64,000 nucleotides of DNA from CAVWQV01 sp963757115 (GTDB lineage: Bacteria; Pseudomonadota; Alphaproteobacteria; Acetobacterales; Acetobacteraceae), in the NCBI GenBank assembly GCA_963757115.1, contig CAVWQV010000005.1, forward strand, positions 124,001-188,000. The letters are read 5' to 3'. The translations under genes were made by a program, and so were the position numbers. This document shows, in pieces, positions 56,857 through 64,000 of this stretch (the first letter of the stretch is position 1; the number at the start of each line of letters is the position of its first letter). Below the pieces are notes generated by a model, which worked only from the letters and a program-made list of their open reading frames with translations, searched no databases and had not been told where the DNA came from.

Positions 56857-57126
56857 GAAGTGCCTTTCTCTGTTCGATGCGATGATGTGGCCTGCATCAC
56901 CTTGTGACCGTTGAGCTAGAGCGGCCCCAACTAGCGTCGATGCTTTGTTCCTGTCGCAGGCGTGCAAGCAGAAACCATGCCATGACCGGACGCTCGGATC
57001 TCAGGACAACGCGGCGGGAGGCACGTCGGCGTCGAGCATGCAGCAACGACGCCGACCTGAGCGACATCGATGGCTGGTTGAGCTCTGCGGTGATAGGTTG
57101 AGTTCAGGTGTCGGGAGGGCGTACGA

Positions 57127-57882
57127 ATGGAAATGAAGCGGAGACTTCGGTCCGGTGAAACACTTGCTGGATTTGTCGCGACGATACCCTCCGCTGTCTC
57201 GGTGCAGGCGCTGGCGGCCGCCGGCGCCGATTGGGTTGTCATTGATCAGGAGCATGGCGCAGTCGGACCGGAAAACCTGCATGCGATGATTGCCGCCACC
57301 GCTGGCACCCGATGTGCTCCGCTGGTCCGGGTGCCGCGTCGTGACGAGGCCTGGGTAAAGCCGGCCCTTGACCTCGGTGCCGAAGGGATCGTGTTCCCGC
57401 AGATACGCACGGCCGAGGAAGCGGCTCAGTGCGTTTCGCTGCTGCGCTATCCACCCCGGGGCGCGCGAGGATGGGGTCCGTTCATCGCTCATGCCCGTTG
57501 GGGAGTAGGCTTGTACGACTACCTCCCGCAACGAGGCGAGCAGCCGGTTTGCTTGCTGCTGATTGAGACCCGCGCCGCGATCGAGAACATCGAAGCGATC
57601 TGCAACGTGGACGGCATCGATGGGATGATCATCGCGCAGTTCGATCTATCGACGGAGTTGGGCGTCTCGGGACAGTTCGAGGCATCGGAATACACCAAGG
57701 CCTTCGACCATCTGGAGCGGGCGATTCTCAAGGCCGGAATTCCGGTAGGCGCTGCGGCACTCACCCGAGAGCAGACGCACTCGCTTTTGCAGCGCGGCCA
57801 TCGTCTGCCGGTGCATGGGTTTGATGTTTTGATGCTCGCCGCCGTAGTACGGGAAACGTCCGAGTGGCGCCGAGCACGATAG
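57127..57882 (+). CDS. HpcH/HpaI-type class II aldolase
   Basis: A 251-residue TIM-barrel aldolase. FVATIPSAVSVQALAAAGADWVVIDQEHGAVGPENLHAMIAA carries the metal/acid region, APLVRVPRRDEAWVKPALDLGAEGIVFPQIRTAEEA the central strands (catalytic arginine in VRVP), GARGWGPFIAHARWG the loop and LLIETRAAIENIEAI the metal glutamate. Such enzymes cleave 4-hydroxy-2-oxo acids to pyruvate and an aldehyde. It is divergent from the HpaB-like gene with about 270 bases between. Confidence 0.87.
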   Translation: MEMKRRLRSGETLAGFVATIPSAVSVQALAAAGADWVVIDQEHGAVGPENLHAMIAATAGTRCAPLVRVPRRDEAWVKPALDLGAEGIVFPQIRTAEEAAQCVSLLRYPPRGARGWGPFIAHARWGVGLYDYLPQRGEQPVCLLLIETRAAIENIEAICNVDGIDGMIIAQFDLSTELGVSGQFEASEYTKAFDHLERAILKAGIPVGAAALTREQTHSLLQRGHRLPVHGFDVLMLAAVVRETSEWRRAR

Positions 57883-57975
57883 ACTTACCCCGACAAATCT
57901 TCACCTCGGCCTGAGGAACACTTGGCATTTCGCTAGCTTAACCTCACGCCCGCATAGCCGCGGACTGCAACTTCG

Positions 57976-59580
57976 TCACAACGCGCCCGATACGCCGGGG
58001 CGCCGCCCTGATACTGCAGAATCCGTCGCACGTTCCGACCTTCGACATTGGAGTTGATGCCGGTCGCCCACGAGTTCGACGTGGGTGTACAGCATTCCGG
58101 CCGCGAGTTCTTCGATGTGACGCGACCAGTCGGCCTCGGCTTCCGGCGTCGCCTCGATCCAAGTGATGCGGCGCTCGCTTGCATACCGCATCAAGTCTGT
58201 GACCCAGTCCACGTTCTGCTCGATGCAGCGCGGGATGTTGCATCGGGTGGAAGCGTTGTGCGGGCCAACGATGGTGAACATGTTCGGGAAACCCGCCGAC
58301 ATCAGGCCCAAATAGGTCCTTGGCCCGCTTGCCCAGTGATCCGTGAGACGTTGGCCGCCGGCGCCGCGGAACTCGATCCGATCGAAAGCGCCGGTAATCG
58401 CGTCGAATCCCGTCGCGTAAATGATTATATCAAACGGATAATCGGCCGCGCTCGTCTTGATGCCGGTTTCGGTGATCCGTTCGATCGGCTCCTTTCGCGT
58501 ATCCACCAATCGAACGTGAGGCAGATTATAGGCCTCGTAGTAGCCCGTCTCCTGCGGCACACGGCGCGTTCCGAAGCCGTGGCACTTCGGGATAAGCGCC
58601 TCGGCAACGGCAGGGTCTTTCACCCGTTCGCGGATCTTGCGAGCGACAAAAGCACTGAACAGGGCGTTAGCCTCCGGGTCGGTCAGGACATCGCGGAAAT
58701 TCGCCATCCAGATGCCGAAGCCGGGCTCGCGATACAGCTTTTCCCAGTATCGCTCGCGCTCCTCTGCCGTCACCTCGAACGTACCGCGCGGATCGACGTC
58801 GTGAATATAGCAACCCGGCGTGCGGCGCAGCAGCTCGAACATAGCCGGGTAGCCGGCCTTGATTTTGCGTTGCTCTTCCTCGGTGATCTTCCGATTGTGC
58901 AAGGGCGTGCACCAGTTCGGTGTACGCTGGAACACGCTCAACTGCCCGACGAGCGGCGCAATCGTTTGAATGACCTGCACGCCGGTTGCGCCGGTGCCGA
59001 TCACGGCAACGCGCTTTTCCCCAAAATCAACCGGCTCGTGCGGCCATCGGTAGGTATGGAAAGACTGGCCGCCGAAGCTATCCACCCCCGGAATGCGCGG
59101 CAGGGTGTAGGCGGAGAGCGGGCCAATTGCGGTGATCAGAAAGCGCGCGAAGAAATGCTCGCCCCCGTCCAGCGTCACTTTCCAGAAGCGCCCAGCTTCA
59201 TCGAACGCAGCGGCGGCGACCCGGCTGTCGAACTGGATATCCCGTCGGAGGTCGAAGCGGTCTGCGACGTGGTTCAGGTAGCGCAACGTCTCCGCCTGAG
59301 GCGCAAAATGTTCGGACCAGTCCCACTCCTGCAATAGTTCCTGAGAGAAGGCGTAGCCATAGGTGTAGCTCTCCGAGTCGAAACGAGCGCCCGGGTAGCG
59401 GTTCCAATACCAAGTGCCCCCGACGCCGCTGCCCGTTTCGAAAACGCGCACGGAAAGTCCAAGCTCCCGCAATCGGTAGAGCTGGTACAGCCCGGCGATG
59501 CCGGCCCCGATGATTATGGCGTCGTAAACCCGGTCTGCCCCGGTGTCGGAACCCACGGCCCACTCCTGAGTGTCCGGCAT
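57976..59580 (-). CDS. Baeyer-Villiger-type flavin monooxygenase, C-terminal frameshift
   Basis: As read the frame gives 534 residues. FAD fold YDAIIIGAGIAGLYQLYRLRE is followed by WYWNRYPGARFDSESYTYGYAF, the fingerprint FGGQSFHTYRWP (F-x-G-x3-H-x3-W-P) and the NADPH fold VAVIGTGATGVQVIQTIAP, so a Baeyer-Villiger monooxygenase is likely. The last 30 residues are odd. Removing one T from the pair at 58074-58075 yields instead SWATGINSNVEGRNVRRILQYQGGAPAYRARCDEV and an end at 57933, the family's normal C-terminus. I therefore regard the written C-terminus as an artefact. The start at 59580 has GGAGG upstream. The substrate, a ketone, is unknown. Confidence 0.87.
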   Translation of the reverse strand: MPDTQEWAVGSDTGADRVYDAIIIGAGIAGLYQLYRLRELGLSVRVFETGSGVGGTWYWNRYPGARFDSESYTYGYAFSQELLQEWDWSEHFAPQAETLRYLNHVADRFDLRRDIQFDSRVAAAAFDEAGRFWKVTLDGGEHFFARFLITAIGPLSAYTLPRIPGVDSFGGQSFHTYRWPHEPVDFGEKRVAVIGTGATGVQVIQTIAPLVGQLSVFQRTPNWCTPLHNRKITEEEQRKIKAGYPAMFELLRRTPGCYIHDVDPRGTFEVTAEERERYWEKLYREPGFGIWMANFRDVLTDPEANALFSAFVARKIRERVKDPAVAEALIPKCHGFGTRRVPQETGYYEAYNLPHVRLVDTRKEPIERITETGIKTSAADYPFDIIIYATGFDAITGAFDRIEFRGAGGQRLTDHWASGPRTYLGLMSAGFPNMFTIVGPHNASTRCNIPRCIEQNVDWVTDLMRYASERRITWIEATPEAEADWSRHIEELAAGMLYTHVELVGDRHQLQCRRSERATDSAVSGRRPGVSGAL

Positions 59581-59684
59581 GATCGCAACCTCCCTCCGGA
59601 TTGGCGGCCTCCTGGATCTCTTCAATATGGCATCATCGCCGGGCAGGGAACCTCGGGCAATGCCGCCCAGGACGGGGTGCCGCG

Positions 59685-61412
59685 TCAGCGGAACAGGTTG
59701 GAGCGGGCGAGTTCGACCACCTCGTCGGCGCGGCCGTTCATCACGGCTTTGAGCATGTAGAGGGTGAACCCCCTGGCCATCTCGGCCGTGACCTTGGGCG
59801 GCATGGCCAGCTCCATCCTGTTGACTACCGCATCGATCAGCACCGGACCGGGGTGGGCCAACGCCTCGGCCATCTCGCGTTCAAGATCACCCGGGTCCTC
59901 GATGCGCACTCCGTGGATCCCGGCCGCGTTCGCCATCGCCGCGAAGTCGGGATTCTGCAACTCGGTGCCGGTATCGACGAAGCCGGACGACTTCTGCTCG
60001 AGCTCGATGAAGCCGAGCGCCCCATTGTTGAATACGACCACCTTGATGGGCAGTCCGAGCTGCTTGGCGGACAGCAGGTCCCCCATCAGCATCGTGAACC
60101 CACCGTCACCCGACAGCGAGACGACCTGCCGCCCAGGGCACGCCGCCTGAGCGCCGAGCGCCTGGGGCATCGCGTTGGCCATCGAGCCATGCCAGAACGA
60201 GCCGATCATGCGACGCCGCCCGTTCATCGATAGATAGCGCGCTGCCCACACCGTCGGCAGCCCCACATCGCACGTGAATACAGCGTCCTCGGCCGCCAGC
60301 TGGTTGATCGTTTGGGCCACGTGCTGCGGATGCAGGCGCCCCCCGGGGCGCCCGGTGGCCAGTTCGTCGAGCCCCCTCCGCGCGTCCTGGAAGTGATCGA
60401 GGGACGCGCGGAGGTGTTTCTCGTCGCGCGGGCCGTGGAGCTTCGGCAGCAGCGCCTGCAACGTCGAGCGCACGTCGCCGATTATTCCGAGTTCGACCGG
60501 AGCGCGGCGGCCGATCGCTTCCGCCCGGATATCCACCTGAGCGATGCGCACGCCCTGCGGATAGAATTGCGTGTAAGGGAAATCGGTCCCCAGCATCAAC
60601 AACGCATCGCAGCTGCCCATCGCGTAGTAGCCCGAGGAGAAACCGATCAGCCCCGTCATCCCCACGTCATAGGGGTTGTCCCAAGCGACGTGCTCCTTGC
60701 CGCGCATGGCGTGAACGATCGGGGACTTCAGCGCCCCGGCCAACTGCATCAGCTCGGCATGCGCGCCCTCGCAACCGCTCCCGCACAGCAGAGTAACGCG
60801 CTTGGCCTCGTTCAGAAGCGCGGCAAGCTGGGCGATGACATCCGCTGGCGGGACCAGCGCCGGACGGGTCAGCAGCAGGTTCGATGCGCGGGGCGCCGGG
60901 CCCGGCACAGCTGGCCTGAGCGCAACATCGCCAGGGATCACGACCACGCACACGCAGCGTTCGGCGACCGCCCGACGTATCGCGTTGTGCAGCACGCGCG
61001 GCATCTGCGCAGGGCTGGAAACCAGCTCGCAATAGGAGCTGCATTCCCGGAACAACTGGTCCGGGTGTGTCTCCTGAAAGTAGCCCGACCCGATTTCCGC
61101 CGAGGGGATATGCGCCGCGATCGCCACCACCGGCAGACGAGAGCGGTGGCAGTCGAACAGGCCGTTGATCAGGTGCAGGTTTCCGGGGCCGCAGGAGCCG
61201 GCGCAGACGGCCAGCTTGCCGGACACGTGGGCGTCACCCGCGGCGGCGAAGGCCGCCACCTCCTCGTGCCGCACGTGCAACCATCGAATGCCGCCATGAC
61301 GCCGCAGCGCGTCGGTGAAGCCGTTGAGGCTGTCGCCGACGATGCCGTAGATGCGCTGCACGTCGGCAGCCGCGAGTGCATTGACCATGTGGTCAGCGAC
61401 CGTGTCAGCCAT
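59685..61412 (-). CDS. poxB: Thiamine-diphosphate-dependent pyruvate:quinone oxidoreductase (PoxB-like)
   Basis: A 575-residue ThDP enzyme. The N-terminal domain has YGIVGDSLNGFTDALRR and the catalytic glutamate in HVRHEEVAAFAAAGDAH; the central domain binds FAD; the C-terminal domain has the ThDP/Mg motif SGDGGFTMLMGDLLSAKQLGLPIKVVVFNNGALG. The end ...PKVTAEMARGFTLYMLKAVMNGR agrees with pyruvate dehydrogenase (quinone), which makes acetate and CO2 from pyruvate at the membrane. Other ThDP oxidases remain possible. It stands between the monooxygenase and anmK genes, all on the minus strand, with gaps that suggest separate units. Confidence 0.87.
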   Translation of the reverse strand: MADTVADHMVNALAAADVQRIYGIVGDSLNGFTDALRRHGGIRWLHVRHEEVAAFAAAGDAHVSGKLAVCAGSCGPGNLHLINGLFDCHRSRLPVVAIAAHIPSAEIGSGYFQETHPDQLFRECSSYCELVSSPAQMPRVLHNAIRRAVAERCVCVVVIPGDVALRPAVPGPAPRASNLLLTRPALVPPADVIAQLAALLNEAKRVTLLCGSGCEGAHAELMQLAGALKSPIVHAMRGKEHVAWDNPYDVGMTGLIGFSSGYYAMGSCDALLMLGTDFPYTQFYPQGVRIAQVDIRAEAIGRRAPVELGIIGDVRSTLQALLPKLHGPRDEKHLRASLDHFQDARRGLDELATGRPGGRLHPQHVAQTINQLAAEDAVFTCDVGLPTVWAARYLSMNGRRRMIGSFWHGSMANAMPQALGAQAACPGRQVVSLSGDGGFTMLMGDLLSAKQLGLPIKVVVFNNGALGFIELEQKSSGFVDTGTELQNPDFAAMANAAGIHGVRIEDPGDLEREMAEALAHPGPVLIDAVVNRMELAMPPKVTAEMARGFTLYMLKAVMNGRADEVVELARSNLFR

Positions 61413-61573
61413 TGCCCGCTCCTCGTCGCCGTGGTGTCTCCGGTCGGCAAGTGACAAGCCTGCCACCGGCTCACGTCCAGCCAGACGTCGATCCCCACCG
61501 TGGATCTGATCTTTCCGGTCGGCACGCCCCGGGTGGATTGTTGAGCTGTCAATTCGAAAGCTACTGCCGCCGG

Positions 61574-62668
61574 CTACTGCTCGCAACGAAGCCTTGGTGG
61601 CGGCGGGGCAGCGATCCGGCCTCCTCCAAGCGGCGCCGGAACCCCGGTCGTGCCGGGGAAGCTCAACGGCATCCCTGCCACGACACGTGCGGCGAGGAAG
61701 CCGAAGCACTGGGCTTCCAGCGCGTCCCCGTCCCACCCGACTGCTTCCGCCGGATCGACCGGCTCCGCGCACATCTGCGCCAGCGCGCGCATCATCGCGG
61801 GATTGCGCCGCCCGCCGCCGCTCACGATCCAGCGGAGCGGCCGCGCGGGCAGCGGCGCGACGGCCACGGCGCCGGCGGTGAAGGCCACCAGGGTCGCCGC
61901 GCCGTCGGCGGTGGAAAGGCGCCCGAGGCCGCTCGCCGCCACGGCGGCCTCCCAGTCGAGGCGGTCGAGCGACTTCGGGGGCGGCTGGCGGAAATAGGGG
62001 TGGGCCAGCAGCTGGGCGAGCACCGCGCCGTCCGGCCGCCCGGCTAGCGCCAGCACGCCACCGCCGTCGAACGCGGCCCCGGTACGGGTGCGCACCCAAT
62101 CGTCGAGTATCCCGTTTCCAGGCCCGGTGTCGAACGCCACCAACTCGCCGCTCGCGCCGATCCACGTCACGTTGGCGACGCCGCCCAGGTTCAGCACCGC
62201 GAGCGGCTTGGGCAGGTCCGCGGCCAACGCGGCGTGATAGGCGGGCGCGAACGGCGCCCCCTGTCCCCCTGCCGCGACGTCCGCCGAGCGGAAATCGTGC
62301 GCGACCGGCAGGCCCGTGCGCCGCGCCAGTTCGTCCGCATCGCCGATCTGCCAAGTGCGGCGCCGGTCCGGGCGGTGCAAGATGGTCTGCCCGTGAAAGC
62401 CGATCAGGTCGACCGGCTCGCCAAGGCGTGCGACGGCGTCGGCGTGGTACTCGGTCAGCCGCAAGGCGGCAGCGCGGACGCGTTGGTCGTCAGGCGACAA
62501 GCGGGGCGCGGCGTCGAGGATCGCGCGCAGCTCGTGGCGGAACCCGTCATCGTAGGGCACGGTGAGGCGGGCGCCGACGCGACCGATGCGAACACCGTCC
62601 GTCTCGATCCAAGCCGCGTCCACCCCGTCGAGCGAGGTGCCGCTCATCAGCCCAATCACCCGCAGCAT
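61574..62668 (-). CDS. anmK: Anhydro-N-acetylmuramic acid kinase
   Basis: A 364-residue sugar kinase that opens and phosphorylates 1,6-anhydro-MurNAc in cell-wall recycling. VIGLMSGTSLDGVDAAWIETDG at the start is diagnostic, followed by GFHGQTILHRPDRRRTWQIGDADELA, VLNLGGVANVTWIG, FDTGPGNGILDDWVR and WIVSGGGRRNPAMMRAL. ATG 62668 gives the family length. It is divergent from tyrS with 57 bases between, a neighbourhood common in alphaproteobacteria. Confidence 0.95.
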   Translation of the reverse strand: MLRVIGLMSGTSLDGVDAAWIETDGVRIGRVGARLTVPYDDGFRHELRAILDAAPRLSPDDQRVRAAALRLTEYHADAVARLGEPVDLIGFHGQTILHRPDRRRTWQIGDADELARRTGLPVAHDFRSADVAAGGQGAPFAPAYHAALAADLPKPLAVLNLGGVANVTWIGASGELVAFDTGPGNGILDDWVRTRTGAAFDGGGVLALAGRPDGAVLAQLLAHPYFRQPPPKSLDRLDWEAAVAASGLGRLSTADGAATLVAFTAGAVAVAPLPARPLRWIVSGGGRRNPAMMRALAQMCAEPVDPAEAVGWDGDALEAQCFGFLAARVVAGMPLSFPGTTGVPAPLGGGRIAAPPPPRLRCEQ

Positions 62669-62725
62669 TTCGGTCTCGCTCTCGCCTGTGCTAGCCCGCA
62701 GTCTTTCGATAATGGACAGCGCGTG

Positions 62726-63985
62726 ATGCCGACCAGCGATTTCCTGCGCGAAGCGACCGAACGGGGCTTCATCAAGGACTGCACCGACATCGAGGGGCTC
62801 GATCAGGAGTTCGCGGCCGGCCCGGTCGCGGGCTATATCGGCTTCGATTGCACCGCCGACAGCCTGCACGTCGGCAGCCTGCTGCAGATCATGCTGCTAC
62901 GCCTGTTGCAGCGGCACGGTCACAAGCCGGTGGTGCTGATGGGCGGCGGCACCACGCGCATCGGCGATCCGTCGTTCCGGGACGAAGCGCGGCGGATGCT
63001 GACGGACGAGGAGATTGCCGCCAACATGGCGGGCATCCGCCGTTGCTTCGCGCCGTTCGTGCGGTTCGGGGACGGGCCGGCGGACGCCGTGATGGTCAAC
63101 AACGCTGATTGGCTGGACCGGCTCGGCTACGTCGAGTTGCTGCGCGACGTCGGCCCGCATTTCAGCGTCAACCGGATGCTCACCTTCGACAGCGTGCGGC
63201 TGCGCCTGGAGCGCGAGCAGTCGCTCACGTTCCTCGAGTTCAACTACATGATCCTGCAAAGCTACGATTTTCGGGAGCTTTACCGCCGGATGCGCGTGGT
63301 GCTGCAAATGGGCGGCTCGGACCAGTGGGGGAACATCGTGTCCGGGGCCGAACTGGTGCGGCGCACGGAAGGCAAGCAGGTTTGGGGGCTTACGACGCCG
63401 CTGATCGAGACGGCGTCAGGACAGAAGATGGGCAAGACGGCGCGCGGCGCCGTGTGGCTGACCGCCGATCGCGTCTCGCCCTTCGACTACTGGCAGTTCT
63501 GGCGCAACACGGAGGATGGCGACGTGGCCCGGTTCCTCCGTCTGTTTACGGACCTACCTTTGCACGAGGTCGAGCGGCTAGGACGGCTTGGTGGGGCGGA
63601 GATCAACGAGGCGAAGAAGGTGCTTGCCACGGAAGCGACGTCGCTCGCGCACGGCCGCGCCGCCGGAGCAGCGGCGGCCGAGGCCGCGCGCCTGGCATTC
63701 GAGGCCGACGACGCCGGCGCGCTGCCGGGTTGCGACGTTCCGGCCTCGGAACTCGAAGGAGGGATGCCGGTGTTCCGCTTGCTCGTCATCGCGGGATTGG
63801 CCCCGTCCAACAGCGAGGCCCGCCGGCTGATCCGGGGTGGGGGTGCTAGGGTGAACGATCAGGTGGTTACGGACGAAACGAGCCGGCGTCAGTATCGCGG
63901 ACCTGCGGGACGGCGCGGTGAAGTTATCCGCGGGCCGCAAACAACACCGGCTGATCCGCCCGACCTGACCTCGCCGGCCCCCTGA
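62726..63985 (+). CDS. tyrS: Tyrosyl-tRNA synthetase, C-terminal frameshift
   Basis: A class I synthetase charging tRNA-Tyr. YIGFDCTADSLHVGSLLQIMLL contains the HIGH-like site, VLMGGGTTRIGDPS the nucleotide pocket, VLQMGGSDQWGNIVSG the tyrosine site and KMGKT the KMSKS-like loop; the C-terminal RNA-binding S4 domain begins GLAPSNSEARRLIRGGGARVNDQVV. After TDETS the written frame becomes Arg/Pro-rich. Dropping one C at 63883-63884 gives GVSIADLRDGAVKLSAGRK and a stop at 63966-63968, the normal end. As tyrS is usually essential, the indel is most likely a sequence error. Confidence 0.94.
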   Translation: MPTSDFLREATERGFIKDCTDIEGLDQEFAAGPVAGYIGFDCTADSLHVGSLLQIMLLRLLQRHGHKPVVLMGGGTTRIGDPSFRDEARRMLTDEEIAANMAGIRRCFAPFVRFGDGPADAVMVNNADWLDRLGYVELLRDVGPHFSVNRMLTFDSVRLRLEREQSLTFLEFNYMILQSYDFRELYRRMRVVLQMGGSDQWGNIVSGAELVRRTEGKQVWGLTTPLIETASGQKMGKTARGAVWLTADRVSPFDYWQFWRNTEDGDVARFLRLFTDLPLHEVERLGRLGGAEINEAKKVLATEATSLAHGRAAGAAAAEAARLAFEADDAGALPGCDVPASELEGGMPVFRLLVIAGLAPSNSEARRLIRGGGARVNDQVVTDETSRRQYRGPAGRRGEVIRGPQTTPADPPDLTSPAP

Positions 63986-64000
63986 ATGCCGGCTTTCGCG

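Noticed and set aside
59685..62354. Extension of the poxB frame upstream to nearly 890 codons
   Set aside because: The extra part is an antisense-like Arg-rich frame across anmK; PoxB starts naturally at 61412.

Overview
The window is GC-rich and densely coded, with few structural RNAs or mobile elements: I see no tRNA, rRNA, CRISPR array, transposase or integrase. The gene set (divergent anmK/tyrS, a CIRCE-controlled groEL, many sugar ABC importers, LLM flavoproteins, an AtoE-type transporter, glpD/glpK) fits a metabolically versatile alphaproteobacterium, perhaps of the Acetobacterales/Rhodospirillales type. That placement is inference.

Layout. 1-10.7 kb: an LLM oxidoreductase, an amidohydrolase, a ribose-type (CUT2) ABC importer, malonyl-CoA decarboxylase and an MHS-type MFS transporter. 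10.8-16.2 kb: a maleate-isomerase-like enzyme, a membrane-anchored patatin-like protein and a penicillin-acylase-type Ntn hydrolase. 16.4-20.4 kb: an inositol-dehydrogenase-like enzyme with a second CUT2 importer. 20.4-23.8 kb (minus strand): Tm-1-like protein, PEP-hydrolase-like TIM barrel and MFS transporter. 23.9-32.9 kb: a CUT1 importer with two different ATPases and a small membrane protein, followed by two TIM-barrel sugar isomerases/epimerases and a Gfo/Idh/MocA dehydrogenase; together they look like an uptake and oxidation pathway for a sugar or polyol. 33-38 kb: YoaK-like protein and an RND efflux pair. 38.3-39.9 kb: a two-gene unit ending in a UGSC-type selenoprotein, with in-frame UGA at 39661-39663 and a hairpin immediately downstream that has the features of a bacterial SECIS. 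40-46 kb: HSL-type esterase, AtoE-like transporter, D-amino-acid-oxidase-like enzyme, small exported proteins and a second LLM enzyme. 46-49.3 kb: 5'-3' exonuclease, CIRCE, groEL without groES, strong terminator and a small conserved-looking ORF. 49.3-52.8 kb: DUF4286-like gene, glpD, glpK. 53-60 kb: thioredoxin-reductase-like protein, an enolase-superfamily dehydratase, HpaB-type hydroxylase, HpaI-type aldolase and a Baeyer-Villiger-type monooxygenase. 59.7-64 kb: poxB, anmK and tyrS.

Sequence quality matters here. About two dozen single-base insertions or deletions break otherwise well conserved reading frames, mostly at 2.3-10.6 kb and 24.4-28.3 kb, with isolated cases in the RND pump, the monooxygenase and tyrS. 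Because each broken gene can be restored by one-base changes, and because tyrS, normally essential, is affected, I read most of them as sequence or assembly errors rather than gene decay. The UGA of the selenoprotein is different: both halves are already in the same frame.
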